A program made the position numbers and the translations under genes. A stretch of DNA of 64,000 nt from Sphingomonas suaedae (GTDB taxonomy: Bacteria > Pseudomonadota > Alphaproteobacteria > Sphingomonadales > Sphingomonadaceae), in assembly GCF_007833215.1 (NCBI RefSeq), contig NZ_CP042239.1, positions 992,001-1,056,000 on the forward strand, read 5' to 3'. Numbering within the stretch: position 1 is the stretch's first letter; the number at the start of each line of letters is the position of its first letter. Below, in pieces: positions 34,181 through 44,572 of the stretch. The notes under the pieces are model-generated. The model saw only the letters and a list, made by a program, of their open reading frames with translations, made no database searches and was not told the origin of the DNA.

Positions 34181-35026
34181 TTACGCGTCGATCTGGCGCT
34201 CGCCCTCGGCAGCCGTTTCCGGCTCGGTCGATGCGGCCGGGGCTTCCGGCTCGGCTTCGGCGGCGGGCGCCGGCTCGGCAACGGCTTCCTCGACCGGCGG
34301 TTCTTCGGCGGCGCCGAAGTCCGCGCCGCTCACGACCTGTGCGTGCTGGTTGCCGCGGGTCGCCGCAATGGCGACGGCTTCGCAGTACAGGCGAATCGCG
34401 CGGCTGGCGTCGTCATTCGCCGGAACCGGGAACGCGATGCCGTCGGGCGAAACGTTCGAATCGAGGATCGCGACGACCGGGATGCCGAGCGTGTTGGCTT
34501 CCTTGATCGCCAGCTCTTCCTTGTTGGCGTCGATCACGAACATGATGTCCGGAATGCCGCCCAGATCGCGGATACCGCCCAGCGACAGCTCGAGCTTGTC
34601 CTTCTCGCGCGTCAGGTTCAGCACTTCCTTCTTGGTCAGGCCGTGCGTGTCACCCGCCAGCTGCTCCTCAAGCGTCTTGAGGCGCTTGATCGAATTGCTG
34701 ATCGTCTTCCAGTTGGTGAGCATCCCGCCCAGCCAGCGATGGTTGACGAAATGCTGGCCCGACTTGCGCGCCGCTTCCGCGATCGCTTCCTGCGCCTGGC
34801 GCTTGGTACCGACGAACAGGACCTTGCCGCCCGAGGCGACGGTCGAGCTGATGAAGTCGAGCGCGCGCGCGAACAGCGGCACGGTCTGCGACAGGTCGAT
34901 GATGTGGACGCCGTTGCGATCGCCGAAGATATACGGCTTCATCTTGGGGTTCCACCGGTGCGTCTGGTGGCCGAAATGCGCGCCCGATTCGAGCAGCTGC
35001 TGCATGGAGACGACTGGTGCCGCCAT
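34181..35026 (-). CDS. rpsB: 30S ribosomal protein S2
   Basis: This 281-residue ribosomal protein S2 shows [34 protein letters not shown] residues (here [14 protein letters not shown]), and [19 protein letters not shown]. After about residue 235 there is an acidic alanine/proline/glutamate-rich extension ([18 protein letters not shown]), commonly seen in alphaproteobacterial S2 and likely disordered. The start at 35026 ([10 protein letters not shown]) follows GGAGTTAT; the in-frame stretch upstream is leader. rpsB and tsf form a unit. Confidence 0.97.
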   Translation of the reverse strand: MAAPVVSMQQLLESGAHFGHQTHRWNPKMKPYIFGDRNGVHIIDLSQTVPLFARALDFISSTVASGGKVLFVGTKRQAQEAIAEAARKSGQHFVNHRWLGGMLTNWKTISNSIKRLKTLEEQLAGDTHGLTKKEVLNLTREKDKLELSLGGIRDLGGIPDIMFVIDANKEELAIKEANTLGIPVVAILDSNVSPDGIAFPVPANDDASRAIRLYCEAVAIAATRGNQHAQVVSGADFGAAEEPPVEEAVAEPAPAAEAEPEAPAASTEPETAAEGERQIDA

Positions 35027-35130
35027 AGGGATAACTCCTTCCGGTTGAGCCTCTGGGAAGCGAGTGACCGAAGACCTGAGCGGCCCGCGGCACCGGGTTA
35101 TGATGCTTCCCATGTGGGGTTGAGGCGGCG

Positions 35131-35159
35131 CGCATACGCGCAATCGCCGCACTGCGCAA
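35131..35159 (-). promoter_or_regulatory. candidate rpsB promoter
   Basis: On the minus strand TTGCGC (-35) is followed after 17 bases by TATGCG (-10) and then a G/C-rich discriminator, as expected for a growth-rate-controlled ribosomal promoter. It would give a leader of roughly 100 bases. No experimental support. Confidence 0.35.
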
Positions 35160-35183
35160 GTGAACAAAAGTGGAATGGCGCGC

Positions 35184-35212
35184 TTGACGGAGGAACGTTA
35201 ACGGAACATAAA
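35184..35212 (+). promoter_or_regulatory. candidate promoter of the 72-residue membrane protein
   Basis: TTGACG (-35) is followed after 17 bases by CATAAA (-10) on the plus strand, about 85 bases before the start codon of the next plus-strand gene. The -35 matches the consensus at five of six positions. It lies back to back with the rpsB promoter. Confidence 0.45.
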
Positions 35213-35299
35213 GGGTTCGCAGGGCGGACGGGGGAACCATGGCCGCTATCGGGCGTCGGGAATCATCGGATTCCAGTCGCTTAGTGAATCCGGGAGGCC

Positions 35300-35518
35300 A
35301 TGATGGTTGTTGTTCTTACGACGCTGCTCTTCGCCACCGCAGCTGCGGTGTCGCTCTGGACGATCTTCGCGACGATCGCGCCGCGGATCGATTATATCCG
35401 TTCGCTGATGCTGGGCGGGCCGGCTCTTGCGCTCACGCCCGTTGCGACGGCGCGCGTGCGGGTTATGCCGCGTCCGGCCCCGCGCCGCGCCGCGCAGGCA
35501 CTTCGCGCGGCGGCGTGA
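35300..35518 (+). CDS. 72-residue hypothetical membrane protein
   Basis: This small protein has one strong N-terminal membrane helix (VVVLTTLLFATAAAVSLWTIFATI) followed by a short region with several arginines and a C-terminal [12 protein letters not shown] ribosome binding site (GGGAGG) precedes tandem ATG codons at 35300 and 35303, and a plausible promoter lies at 35184. The last 56 bases run antisense over the 3' end of pssA. No family is recognised. A single-span inner-membrane protein with a basic cytoplasmic tail is the best description. Confidence 0.7.
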   Translation: MMVVVLTTLLFATAAAVSLWTIFATIAPRIDYIRSLMLGGPALALTPVATARVRVMPRPAPRRAAQALRAAA

Positions 35519-36260
35519 CACGCGAGCGCTGATAGGCGCGAATGCTGAACGGAAGCGTCGCGAGATAGGCGATGCAGATCACGGTCAGCGTCTGCCAGGG
35601 CGCGCTAACCAGCGCTGCCAGCATGATCGCGACAACGACCAGCGCCTCGAACCGCACATTACGCCGTAGCCGCAGCGACTTCCACGAATAGGTGGCCAGG
35701 CTCGACACCATCAGCAGCCCGACACAAGCGACCCAAGGGGTCACGATCCAGGGCGAGCGCGCCAGCGGCTCCTCGCTCCACAGCCAGATATAGAGCGGCA
35801 GCATCGCGAGGCCCGCGCCCGCAGGCGCCGGAATGCCGGTGAAGAATCCGGCCAGCTTTCGCGGCTGGGCATCGCTGTCGATCTGGGCATTGAACCGTGC
35901 GAGCCGCAATGCACAGAACACCGCATAGAGCAGAGCGACGATCCACCCCACCTTGGGCGCGTACATCAGCGCCCAGAGATACAGGATCAGCGCGGGCGCG
36001 ACGCCAAAGGAAATCGCGTCCGACAGGCTGTCCAGCTCTGCGCCGAACTTGCTCTCGCCGCGCACCATGCGCGCGACCTGCCCGTCGATCCCGTCGAGCA
36101 ACGCCGCGATCAGGATCATCAGAACCGCGCGCTCCCAATTCTCACTGATCGCGTAGCGTACGCCGGTAAGCCCCGAACAGAGCGCCAGCGCGGTGATCGC
36201 ATTGGGAGCGATCGTGCGGAGCGGGATGCCGCGGCGCTGGGGTCGCGGCCGCAAGCTCAT
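35463..36260 (-). CDS. pssA: CDP-diacylglycerol-serine O-phosphatidyltransferase
   Basis: This 265-residue membrane enzyme makes phosphatidylserine. The CDP-alcohol phosphotransferase motif [20 protein letters not shown] then LDSLSD lies at about residues 55-83, which places it in the PssA (type II) group together with the opening [22 protein letters not shown]. About eight hydrophobic helices follow. A basic tail with [12 protein letters not shown] and RSRVTPPRE is present. It is coupled to psd by a four-base overlap, giving phosphatidylethanolamine from CDP-diacylglycerol in one operon. Confidence 0.96.
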   Translation of the reverse strand: MSLRPRPQRRGIPLRTIAPNAITALALCSGLTGVRYAISENWERAVLMILIAALLDGIDGQVARMVRGESKFGAELDSLSDAISFGVAPALILYLWALMYAPKVGWIVALLYAVFCALRLARFNAQIDSDAQPRKLAGFFTGIPAPAGAGLAMLPLYIWLWSEEPLARSPWIVTPWVACVGLLMVSSLATYSWKSLRLRRNVRFEALVVVAIMLAALVSAPWQTLTVICIAYLATLPFSIRAYQRSRVTPPREVPARRGAGPDAA

Positions 36261-36988
36261 TGCGCCACGCCCATCGCGGCGACGCCGCCCTTGATTCCGA
36301 CCACGGTCTCCCCCGCCAGGCAGCGCTGACCCAGCGCGACCTGGGGCGCATAATCGTCGGGCAGGAACACATCGACCCGGCTCCCGAAGCGGATCAGGCC
36401 AAAGCGCTGGCCAGCAGCGACGATGTCGCCCGGCTTGACGAAGGTCACGATGCGGCGCGCGACCAGCCCCGCGATCTGCGTGAAGCCCACCCGCGTCCCG
36501 TCGCGCGTTTCCATCACGAAATGCTGACGCTCATTCTCGTCGCTCGCCTTGTCGAGGTCTGCGTTGAGGAACTTGCCAGCAATATAGACGACCTGCCGGA
36601 TCGTACCGGCCATCGGGGTGCGATTGATATGGACATCGAACACGCTCATGAAGATCGAAACGCGTATCCGCGTCGCTTCGTTCAATCCGTCCGGTCCAGC
36701 AATCTCGCGCGGCACCGGAACCCGTTCGATCATCGTCACCAGCCCGTCGGCGGGGGAGATGATCATCCCCTCACCCTGCGGCGTCACGCGGATCGGATCG
36801 CGGAAGAACGCCGCGACCCAGATCGTGACGCCGATCAGTGCGAAGCCGAGCTCATCCCAAATCGCGAACAGAAACAAGGTCGTGATCGCAGCCGAGATCA
36901 GCACATATTTGCGCCCCTCGGGATGGACGGCGGGAAAACGCCATTTGACGGTATTGGTCACGGCGGGCGGGGTTTCGAGCGATGGCAT
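36257..36988 (-). CDS. psd: phosphatidylserine decarboxylase proenzyme
   Basis: This 243-residue proenzyme belongs to the short alphaproteobacterial Psd type. Self-cleavage at the [11 protein letters not shown] motif generates the pyruvoyl group on the serine. [10 protein letters not shown] near the N-terminus and [16 protein letters not shown] for the active site are visible. One or two membrane helices lie at about 28-65. It precedes pssA with a four-base overlap; both make phosphatidylethanolamine. Confidence 0.96.
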   Translation of the reverse strand: MPSLETPPAVTNTVKWRFPAVHPEGRKYVLISAAITTLFLFAIWDELGFALIGVTIWVAAFFRDPIRVTPQGEGMIISPADGLVTMIERVPVPREIAGPDGLNEATRIRVSIFMSVFDVHINRTPMAGTIRQVVYIAGKFLNADLDKASDENERQHFVMETRDGTRVGFTQIAGLVARRIVTFVKPGDIVAAGQRFGLIRFGSRVDVFLPDDYAPQVALGQRCLAGETVVGIKGGVAAMGVAQ

Positions 36989-37024
36989 GGCCGGGGTCTA
37001 GCTGTGTCACCCCCGCAACACAAT

Positions 37025-37050
37025 CCTGTGTGGTGGCCCTGTGTGGTGGC
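37025..37050. repeat. 13-base tandem duplication upstream of icd
   Basis: CCTGTGTGGTGGC occurs twice head to tail without a spacer (37025-37037 and 37038-37050). It sits in the divergent spacer between psd and icd, 97 bases before the icd start. It could be a replication-slippage duplication or a pair of binding sites. Confidence 0.9.
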
Positions 37051-37076
37051 GCGAGGCGACAGATGCCCGCCACAGC

Positions 37077-37105
37077 TTGATCGCACGCGCGCTTGCTCCT
37101 AGACG
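37077..37105 (+). promoter_or_regulatory. candidate icd promoter
   Basis: TTGATC (-35) and TAGACG (-10) are separated by 17 bases, giving a leader of about 35 bases. The -10 is only partly consensus. It lies downstream of the 13-base tandem repeat. Confidence 0.35.
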
Positions 37106-37146
37106 CACCGCCAAACCACCTCCCGACACGAACAGGAAAGCGAAGC

Positions 37147-38370
37147 ATGGCGAAGATCAAGGTGAAGAACCCGGTCGTCGAGATCGACGGCGATGAAATG
37201 ACCCGGATCATCTGGGAATGGATTCGCGAGCGCCTGATCCTCCCCTATCTCGACATCGACCTCAAATATTACGATCTCTCCGTCCAGAAGCGCGACGAGA
37301 CCAACGATCAGATCACGATCGATTCCGCCAATGCGATCAAGCAATATGGCGTTGGCGTGAAGTGCGCGACGATCACCCCGGACGAGCAGCGCGTCGAGGA
37401 TTTCGGCCTGAAGGAAATGTGGAAGTCACCCAACGGCACGATCCGCAACATCCTGGGCGGCGTCGTCTTCCGCGAGCCGATCGTCATCTCGAACGTGCCG
37501 CGCCTGATCCCCGGCTGGACCAAGCCGATCGTCGTCGGTCGCCACGCATTCGGCGACCAGTATCGCGCGACCGATTTCCGCGTCCCCGGCCCGGGCAAGC
37601 TGCGCCTGGTGTTCGAGGGCGAGAATGGCGAGACGATCGACCGCGAGGTATTCAACTTCCCGGGCGGCGGCGTCGCGATGGCGATGTACAATCTGGACGA
37701 TTCGATCCGCGATTTCGCGCGCGCATCATTCAACTACGGCCTCAACCTCGGCTGGCCGGTCTATCTGTCGACCAAGAACACCATCCTCAAGGCCTATGAC
37801 GGCCGCTTCAAGGACCTGTTCCAGGAAGTGTTCGAGACCGAGGGCTTTGATGCCAAGTTCAAGGACGCGGGCATCGTCTATGAGCATCGCCTGATCGACG
37901 ACATGGTCGCTTCAGCGCTCAAGTGGAGCGGCGAGTTCGTCTGGGCGTGCAAGAATTATGACGGCGACGTCCAGTCGGACCAGGTCGCACAGGGCTTCGG
38001 CTCGCTCGGCCTGATGACCTCGGTGCTGCTCTCGCCCGACGGCAAGACGGTGGAAGCCGAAGCCGCGCACGGCACCGTAACGCGCCACTATCGCCAGCAC
38101 CAGCAGGGCAAGGCGACGTCGACCAACCCGATCGCCTCGATCTTCGCCTGGACCGGCGGGCTCAAGTTCCGCGGCAAGTTCGACGAGACGCCCGATGTGG
38201 TGAAGTTCGCCGAAACGCTCGAGCGCGTCTGCATCGAGACCGTCGAGAGCGGCAAGATGACCAAGGATCTGGCGCTGCTGATCGGTCCCGACCAGCCCTG
38301 GATGACCACCGAACAGTTCTTCGAGGCGATCCGAGCGAACCTCGAAACCGAAATGGGCAGCTGGGCGTAA
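37147..38370 (+). CDS. icd: NADP-dependent isocitrate dehydrogenase
   Basis: This 407-residue enzyme of the TCA cycle oxidatively decarboxylates isocitrate. It is the eukaryote-like homodimeric type common in alphaproteobacteria: [20 protein letters not shown] at the start, [16 protein letters not shown] for substrate, and [14 protein letters not shown]. The conserved [11 protein letters not shown] and [11 protein letters not shown] complete the active and cofactor sites. The start at 37147 (MAKIKVKNP) is standard; 18 codons of upstream open frame are leader. A strong terminator follows. Confidence 0.98.
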   Translation: MAKIKVKNPVVEIDGDEMTRIIWEWIRERLILPYLDIDLKYYDLSVQKRDETNDQITIDSANAIKQYGVGVKCATITPDEQRVEDFGLKEMWKSPNGTIRNILGGVVFREPIVISNVPRLIPGWTKPIVVGRHAFGDQYRATDFRVPGPGKLRLVFEGENGETIDREVFNFPGGGVAMAMYNLDDSIRDFARASFNYGLNLGWPVYLSTKNTILKAYDGRFKDLFQEVFETEGFDAKFKDAGIVYEHRLIDDMVASALKWSGEFVWACKNYDGDVQSDQVAQGFGSLGLMTSVLLSPDGKTVEAEAAHGTVTRHYRQHQQGKATSTNPIASIFAWTGGLKFRGKFDETPDVVKFAETLERVCIETVESGKMTKDLALLIGPDQPWMTTEQFFEAIRANLETEMGSWA

Positions 38371-38392
38371 GCCTCTCCGTCATCGGTATCCG

Positions 38393-38427
38393 AAAGGCCG
38401 CGTTCCCCCGGGGGGCGCGGCCTTTTG
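38393..38427 (+). terminator. terminator of icd
   Basis: AAGGCCGCG pairs with CGCGGCCTT over nine bases with extra C/G pairing in the loop, followed by TTTGC. It is nearly symmetric, so it may also end transcripts of the convergent monooxygenase gene, which stops 14 bases further on. Confidence 0.85.
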
Positions 38428-38440
38428 CTGTTGCGCTGTG

Positions 38441-39634
38441 TCAATCGGCCGCGGGTGAGCGGATATGCTCGCGCCGCACGCCCAGGCCGATGACGCGCGC
38501 CGGAATACGCTGAAGCAGCGTCACCCCGTCGATCATCCGCAGCGCCGCCGGGGCACGGAACGCTCCGCCCAGCGCGGCGCCGATCACCCGATCATGGGCG
38601 ATCCGCTGCATCCCCTGGATCACGCGAACCGGCAGCATCCGCCTTTGCTGTATCTTTTCCAGCAGCGGATCGGGGTCCTCCCCGCGCAGCATCGGCGCGG
38701 CGAGGATGTTCGCAGCCGCCACTGCATCCTGAATCGCAAGGTTGATCCCCACCCCCGCCACCGGCGACATCGCGTGCGCCGCATCGCCGATCGCCAGCAG
38801 ACCGGGACGCGACCATTGGGTCAGCCGGTCAAGCGAGACGCTGAGCAGCTTGATCGCGTCCCAGTCGGTCAGCGCAGCCATGCCTTCCGCCATCGCCGGG
38901 GCGGTCGCCGCGACCTCGCGCCGGAATGCCGCAATGCCCCGCGCGCGAATCGCGTCTGCCTTTCCCTTGGCGATCACGCGCGCGCCCTGAAAATAATCGC
39001 CCCGGTCGATCGCGACGATCATCTCGCCATTCTGGATATAGCCCTGTGTCTCATTCCGTCCGGTGCGCGGTTTCGGCACGCGGAACCAGAACACGTCGAT
39101 CGGCGCGCCCAGATCCTCCAGCGGAAGCCCCGCCGCCGCGCGCAACACCGATCCGCGCCCATCGGCGGCGATCACCAGCCGCGCCTCGATCGCCGCGCCG
39201 CCCGCCAGCGTCACGCCTTCGATCCGGTTGCCGCGCTCGATCACCCCCTCGACCCGCGCATTCATGCGCAGTTCGAATGCGGGATCGCGGCGCGCCGCAT
39301 CGGCGACGAAGTCCAGAAATTCCCATTGCGGCATCATCGCGATAAAGCGCCCCCGCCCCGGGAGGTGCCGGAAATCAGCGATGGTATAGCTGCGCCCGCC
39401 GATCACCGCCCCGATCCGGTCGACCCGGTCATGCGGTCGCGCCAGCAGCGCATCGAGCATCCCTAGCTCGTCGAACAGATTGAGCGTCGAGGGGTGGACC
39501 GTGTCCCCGCGAAAGTCGCGGAGGAAATCGCCATGCTTCTCCAGGACGACCGTCCGCAGCCCCGCACGCGCGAACAACAGCCCCGCCATCATCCCCGCCG
39601 GGCCACCGCCCGCAACACAAAGATCGTACCGCAT
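38441..39634 (-). CDS. FAD-dependent monooxygenase (UbiH/PHBH-like)
   Basis: This 397-residue flavoprotein has the N-terminal Rossmann motif CVAGGGPAGMMAGLLFARAG, the DG motif VIAADGRGSVLRAAAGLP, and the GD motif IGDAAHAMSPVAGVGINLAIQDA of p-hydroxybenzoate-hydroxylase-type monooxygenases. The overall layout is close to ubiquinone-synthesis hydroxylases and to small aromatic hydroxylases; the substrate cannot be told. No ubi gene is adjacent. Divergent from the antiporter gene by 47 bases. Confidence 0.88.
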   Translation of the reverse strand: MRYDLCVAGGGPAGMMAGLLFARAGLRTVVLEKHGDFLRDFRGDTVHPSTLNLFDELGMLDALLARPHDRVDRIGAVIGGRSYTIADFRHLPGRGRFIAMMPQWEFLDFVADAARRDPAFELRMNARVEGVIERGNRIEGVTLAGGAAIEARLVIAADGRGSVLRAAAGLPLEDLGAPIDVFWFRVPKPRTGRNETQGYIQNGEMIVAIDRGDYFQGARVIAKGKADAIRARGIAAFRREVAATAPAMAEGMAALTDWDAIKLLSVSLDRLTQWSRPGLLAIGDAAHAMSPVAGVGINLAIQDAVAAANILAAPMLRGEDPDPLLEKIQQRRMLPVRVIQGMQRIAHDRVIGAALGGAFRAPAALRMIDGVTLLQRIPARVIGLGVRREHIRSPAAD

Positions 39635-39681
39635 CGCACAAGCCCGGTGACAAAGTGTTTCGCCCCCGACTAGGGTAGGAT

Positions 39682-41460
39682 ATGGCCCTTGACCTGTCCA
39701 ACAGCAGTTTCAGCGACACGCTCGTCATTCTCGGCGCGGCGGGCCTGGTCATCCCGGCGTTCACGCGCTTTCGGATCAGCCCGGTGATCGGCTTCATCCT
39801 GGTCGGCGCGCTGGTCGGCCCGGCGGGCCTCGGTCAGCTGGTCGATACGATGCCGTGGCTCTATTTTCTCACCATCACCGACCCGCATTCGATCGAGCCG
39901 TTCGCGGAGTTCGGCATCGTGTTGTTGCTCTTTTCGATCGGCCTCGAACTGTCGTTCAAGCGATTATGGGCGTTGCGCGGGCTGGTGTTCGGCGTCGGCG
40001 CAGCGGAACTGCTCGGCGCCGGGGCGCTGATCGGGGTGGGACTCTATGCTATTGGCCAGCCCTGGGCCGGAGCGCTTGGCCTGGGACTCGCGCTCGCGCT
40101 GTCCTCCACCGCGCTGGTGCTACCGATCGCGGGGACGACCAGCGCGGTGGGACGATCCGCCTTTGCGATGCTGTTGTTCGAGGATCTGGCGCTGGTGCCG
40201 ATCGTGTTCCTGCTCGGCGCGCTGGCGCCGGCGGCTGGGGATGCCGGGTTCAGCGATTTCATGATGACGCTGCTACGCGGCGGGGTCGTCGTCGTGCTGC
40301 TGTTCCTGGGCGGGCGTTTCTTCCTCCCGCGGCTGTTCGCCCAGGCCGCCCGGACCAAATCGCCCGAACTGTTCCTCGCCGCCAGCCTGTTGGTGGTGAT
40401 CGTCGCCAGTCTCGCCACCACCGTTGTCGGCCTGTCGCCGATCGTCGGCGCGCTGCTCGCCGGTCTGCTGATCGCCGAAACCGAATATCACAGCGAGGTC
40501 GAGGTCATCACCGCGCCGTTCAAGGGGCTGGCGCTCGGCGTGTTCCTCATCACGGTCGGGATGCAGCTCGACCTGCGCATGGTCATTCAGGATTGGGGCC
40601 TGTTGTTCGCCGCGATCCTGGGGGTGATGGCGATCAAGGTCGGCGTGACCATGGCGCTGCTCAAACTGTCCGGCGCCCGCACCGGCACTGCGGCCGAGGT
40701 CGGCGTGCTGATGGCGAGCCCGTCGGAAACGACGCTGATCGTGCTGGGCGTCGCTGCGACCGCGGGGCTGATCCAGCCTTCGACGTCGGCGTTCTGGACC
40801 ACCGTCACCGCGATCGGTCTTACGATCACGCCGGTGCTCGCCACCGCCGGCCGCTACGTATCGCGCAAGATCGAGGAACGCGATTCGGATCGCGAGGAAG
40901 CGGGGCGGCCGGAGGTCGTTCTGGGCGGCACGGTCATCATCGGCTTTGGCCGGGTGGGGCGAACCGTCGCCGACATGCTCACCGCGCACAACCAGCCCTA
41001 TCTGGCGGTCGATGCGGATATCGATGGCGTCGCGGCGGCGCGGCGCGAAGGCTATTCGGTCATGTTCGGCGACGTCTCTCGCGCCGAACTGGTCGATCGC
41101 CTGCGGCTTGGCCATGCCAAGGCGCTGATCCTGACGATGGACGATCCGGTGCTGACCGTGCGCCTGACCCGGCGCGTGCGCAGCTGGGTGCCGGGCATTC
41201 CGATCATCGCGCGTGCGCGCGATGCCGCCCATGCCGCCGAACTCTACAAAGCGGGCGCCACCGATGCGGTACCCGAAACGCTGGAAAGCTCGCTGCAATT
41301 GTCGGAAGCCGTGCTGGTCGATCTGGGCGTCGCGGTCGGACCGGTGATCGCATCGATCCATGAGAAGCGCGACGAAATGCGCAAATCGATCAAGGAAGCG
41401 GCGGGGCTGGAGCGCGAACCGCGAATCCGCCGGGTGCGGCAGGAAGAGGCGGGGGCGTAA
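39682..41460 (+). CDS. CPA2-family cation:proton antiporter with TrkA-N domain
   Basis: This 592-residue protein has about 12 membrane helices (about 10-390) of the Na+/H+ exchanger (CPA2) fold, followed by a cytoplasmic TrkA-N/RCK nucleotide-binding domain starting at VVLGGTVIIGFGRVGRTVADML (about residue 413). That order is shared with KefB/KefC and YbaL. ILVGALVGPAGLGQL and FGIVLLLFSIGLELSFKRLW match KefB-type proteins. Potassium or sodium for proton exchange is probable; glutathione gating, as in KefB/C, cannot be inferred. It stands alone, divergent from the monooxygenase gene. Confidence 0.93.
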   Translation: MALDLSNSSFSDTLVILGAAGLVIPAFTRFRISPVIGFILVGALVGPAGLGQLVDTMPWLYFLTITDPHSIEPFAEFGIVLLLFSIGLELSFKRLWALRGLVFGVGAAELLGAGALIGVGLYAIGQPWAGALGLGLALALSSTALVLPIAGTTSAVGRSAFAMLLFEDLALVPIVFLLGALAPAAGDAGFSDFMMTLLRGGVVVVLLFLGGRFFLPRLFAQAARTKSPELFLAASLLVVIVASLATTVVGLSPIVGALLAGLLIAETEYHSEVEVITAPFKGLALGVFLITVGMQLDLRMVIQDWGLLFAAILGVMAIKVGVTMALLKLSGARTGTAAEVGVLMASPSETTLIVLGVAATAGLIQPSTSAFWTTVTAIGLTITPVLATAGRYVSRKIEERDSDREEAGRPEVVLGGTVIIGFGRVGRTVADMLTAHNQPYLAVDADIDGVAAARREGYSVMFGDVSRAELVDRLRLGHAKALILTMDDPVLTVRLTRRVRSWVPGIPIIARARDAAHAAELYKAGATDAVPETLESSLQLSEAVLVDLGVAVGPVIASIHEKRDEMRKSIKEAAGLEREPRIRRVRQEEAGA

Positions 41461-41474
41461 CCCCCGCCGCCAGC

Positions 41475-41834
41475 TCAGTCCTCCAGCGCCGGGACACGCG
41501 CGACGCAGCTTGCCAGCGCCGCGGTGGTTGCGCCGTCCTGCGCCCGCAGCCTGGATTCAAGCGTTGCCGATCGGGCCGCGACCTCGGCATCGACCGCCTT
41601 GGACGTCTTGCCCGCTGCCCGGCCCGCATCCGCCGCGGCCATGCCCCAGAAGATCAGCTGGTCGAACAGCTGCGATTCCTGTGGCGTACCCTTGCCGATC
41701 TTGGCGGCGGCATGGGTCAACGCGGCGCAGTTCAGCGCCTCCGGATAGGGCGGCAGCTTGGCCTGGGCCGAAGCGCCGGAACCGGCGAACAGGACCGCAG
41801 CGGCAATGGCGGTCGGCAATAGATGGTCACGCAG
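41475..41834 (-). CDS. secreted hypothetical protein, unusual start
   Basis: This encodes about 119 residues: a signal peptide ([19 protein letters not shown]) and a mature helical domain with two cysteines (LNCAALTH and ASCVARVP). No ATG or GTG is available near the signal peptide. CTG at 41834 has a good GAGGAG site seven bases upstream and supplies the positive residues before the hydrophobic core; TTG at 41819 lacks any such site. A longer frame reaching 41987 would read arginine-rich sequence inside alaS. The CTG start overlaps the alaS stop by eight bases, so coupling to alaS is likely. Function unknown. Confidence 0.65.
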   Translation of the reverse strand: MRDHLLPTAIAAAVLFAGSGASAQAKLPPYPEALNCAALTHAAAKIGKGTPQESQLFDQLIFWGMAAADAGRAAGKTSKAVDAEVAARSATLESRLRAQDGATTAALASCVARVPALED

Positions 41835-44484
41835 CTTCTTTCTCCTCGGCAAGCGCTTGCCTGACGGCGTCGAGCGCGGCCTGGGCGTTGCCGCCCTCGG
41901 GTCCGCCACCCTGCGCCATGTCCGGCCGCCCGCCGCCGCCCTGCCCGCCCAGCGCGGATACCCCGCGCTTGACCAGCTCGACGGCACTGAAGGCGCCGGT
42001 CAGGTCGTCGGTGACACCCACCGCGATCGCTGCACGTCCTTCATTTACCGCGACAAAAGCTACAACAGCTGAACCGATCCGCCCCTTGGCCTCGTCCACC
42101 GCGCCGCGCAGCGCCTTGGAATCGAGCCCGTCGAGGATCTGACCGACGAAATTGACTCCGCCGATCTGTTCCGGCCCGGCAGGCGCGGTCGCCCCGCCGC
42201 CACCCATGGCAAGCGCCTTCCTGGCCTCGGCCAGTTCCTTCTCGAGCTTGCGCCGTTCCTCGACCAACGCCGTGACGCGCGCGCTGACCTCATCGGGAGA
42301 GGTCTTGAGCGTCGCCGCCACCTCGCGCAGTTTCGCGTCGCGATCCGCCAGCCACAGTCGCGCCGCCTCACCGGTCAGCGCCTCGATCCGGCGCACGCCG
42401 CTCGACACCGCGCTCTCGCTGACGATCTTGAACAGCGCGATGTCGCCCGTCGCATTGACATGGGTGCCGCCGCACAGCTCGACCGAATAATGTTTCTCGG
42501 TCAGCCGTCCCATCGACAGGACGCGGACCTCGTCGCCATATTTCTCGCCGAACAGCGCCAGAGCGCCCGCCGCGACCGCATCGTCGGGGGTCATCAGCCG
42601 CGTGCCTACCGTCTCGTTGGCGCGGATTTCGGCATTCACATCCGCCTCGATGTCCGCAATTTCCTGCGGCGTCAGCGCCGAGGGGTGCGAAAAGTCGAAC
42701 CGCAGGCGATCGGGCGCGACCAGCGAGCCCTTTTGCGAGACATGCCCGCCCAGGCGGTTGCGCAGCGCAGCGTGCAAAAGGTGCGTCGCCGAGTGATTGG
42801 CACGGATCGCGTCGCGGCGTTCGACGTCGATCGCCAGCTTCACCGTGTCGCCGACCGCGATCTCGCCGCTCTCGATCGTCGCCTGATGCGCGTGCAGCCG
42901 CCCGAGCGGCTTGCTCGTATCGCTGACGCTCGCCCTCACCTTGTCGCCGGTGATCGTGCCCGCATCGCCCATCTGGCCGCCGCTTTCGCCGTAAAACGGG
43001 GTCTGGTTGGTGAGGATCGTGACCTCGGCGCCCGCCCCCGCGCGCTCTACGCGCACGCCATCCTTGACCAGCGCGACGACCTGCCCCTCGCCCTCGGTCG
43101 AGCTGTAGCCGGTGAACTCCGTGCTCCCCAGCTCCTCGGCGATATCGAACCAGACATCGTCGCTGGCCTTGGCGCCCGATCCCTTCCACGCGGCGCGCGC
43201 GGCGGCCTTTTGCTGCGCCATCGCCGCGTCGAACCCGGCGCGGTCGACCTTCATCCCCTGCGGACGCAGCGCATCCTCGGTCAGGTCATAGGGGAAGCCA
43301 TAGGTGTCGTAGAGCTTGAACGCGGTCTCGCCGGGCAGGGTATCGCCCTCGCCCATCGATCCGGTCGCCTCATCCAGCAGCTTGAGCCCGTTCGCCAGCG
43401 TCTGGCGGAAGCGGGTTTCCTCCTGCAACAGCGTCGCCTCGATCAGCGGCTGGGCGCGGACGAGTTCGGGGAAGGCTGCGCCCATTTCGGCGACCAGGCT
43501 CGGCACCATGCGGTGCATCAACGGCTCCTTGGCGCCCAGGATATGCGCGTGACGCATTGCGCGGCGCATGATCCGGCGCAGCACATAGCCGCGACCTTCA
43601 TTGGCCGGCAGCACGCCGTCGGCGACGAGGAAGCCGGAGGTGCGGATATGGTCGGCGATTACGCGATGGCTCGCCTGATTCTCGCCGGTCGTCGCCGAAT
43701 GCGTCAGCGCCCCGCTCTCGGCGATCAGCGCCTTGAACGTGTCGGTGTCGTAATTGTCGTGCACGCCCTGCATCACTGCGGCGATGCGTTCCAGACCCAT
43801 GCCGGTGTCGATGCTCGGCCGGGGAAGCTCGCCGATCTGGACGTCATTCTCCTGCAGATATTGCATGAAGACGAGGTTCCAGATCTCGACGAAGCGGTCG
43901 CCATCCTCTTCCGGGCTGCCCGGAGGCCCACCCCAGATATGGTCGCCATGGTCGTAGAAGATTTCCGAACACGGCCCGCACGGCCCGTCCGACCCCATCG
44001 CCCAGAAATTGTCCTTGGTCGCGATGCGGATGATGCGCTCTTCGGGCAGACCAGCGATCTTCTTCCACAGATCGAACGCCTGATCGTCGGTGTGATAGAC
44101 GGTCGCGGTCAGCTTCTCGGCGGGCAGGCCCCATTCCTTTGTCAGCAGCGTCCAGGCATGGAGGATCGCCTGCTCCTTGAAATAATCGCCGAAGCTGAAA
44201 TTCCCGAGCATTTCGAAGAAGGTATGATGCCGCGCGGTATAACCGACATTGTCGAGGTCGTTATGCTTGCCACCCGCGCGGACGCATTTCTGCGACGACA
44301 CCGCGGTCTTGTACGGCCGCGTCTCCAGCCCGGTGAACACATTCTTGAACGGCACCATGCCCGCATTGACGAACATCAGTGTCGGATCGTTGTGCGGCAC
44401 CAGCGGAGCGGAGGGAACGCGCGCATGGCCCTGGCCCTCGAAATAGTCGAGGAAGCTGCGGCGGATATCATTGGTCGAGGTCAT
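41827..44484 (-). CDS. alaS: alanyl-tRNA synthetase
   Basis: This 885-residue class II synthetase has the catalytic domain (about 1-240, with [20 protein letters not shown] and [19 protein letters not shown]), the tRNA-recognition region, the editing domain with zinc ligands in [12 protein letters not shown] and [12 protein letters not shown], and the C-Ala domain ending [13 protein letters not shown]. All motifs are complete. The tRNA-Ala gene is 26 kb upstream. The next gene overlaps its stop. Confidence 0.98.
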   Translation of the reverse strand: MTSTNDIRRSFLDYFEGQGHARVPSAPLVPHNDPTLMFVNAGMVPFKNVFTGLETRPYKTAVSSQKCVRAGGKHNDLDNVGYTARHHTFFEMLGNFSFGDYFKEQAILHAWTLLTKEWGLPAEKLTATVYHTDDQAFDLWKKIAGLPEERIIRIATKDNFWAMGSDGPCGPCSEIFYDHGDHIWGGPPGSPEEDGDRFVEIWNLVFMQYLQENDVQIGELPRPSIDTGMGLERIAAVMQGVHDNYDTDTFKALIAESGALTHSATTGENQASHRVIADHIRTSGFLVADGVLPANEGRGYVLRRIMRRAMRHAHILGAKEPLMHRMVPSLVAEMGAAFPELVRAQPLIEATLLQEETRFRQTLANGLKLLDEATGSMGEGDTLPGETAFKLYDTYGFPYDLTEDALRPQGMKVDRAGFDAAMAQQKAAARAAWKGSGAKASDDVWFDIAEELGSTEFTGYSSTEGEGQVVALVKDGVRVERAGAGAEVTILTNQTPFYGESGGQMGDAGTITGDKVRASVSDTSKPLGRLHAHQATIESGEIAVGDTVKLAIDVERRDAIRANHSATHLLHAALRNRLGGHVSQKGSLVAPDRLRFDFSHPSALTPQEIADIEADVNAEIRANETVGTRLMTPDDAVAAGALALFGEKYGDEVRVLSMGRLTEKHYSVELCGGTHVNATGDIALFKIVSESAVSSGVRRIEALTGEAARLWLADRDAKLREVAATLKTSPDEVSARVTALVEERRKLEKELAEARKALAMGGGGATAPAGPEQIGGVNFVGQILDGLDSKALRGAVDEAKGRIGSAVVAFVAVNEGRAAIAVGVTDDLTGAFSAVELVKRGVSALGGQGGGGRPDMAQGGGPEGGNAQAALDAVRQALAEEKEAA

Positions 44485-44572
44485 TTTCGCGACTTAAGCG
44501 CGCGCGGGCGTTCGCTCAAGCGAAACGGTTCGATCAGGGTGATTGGGGCAGCGCAGAGTATGAGCGGGATGC

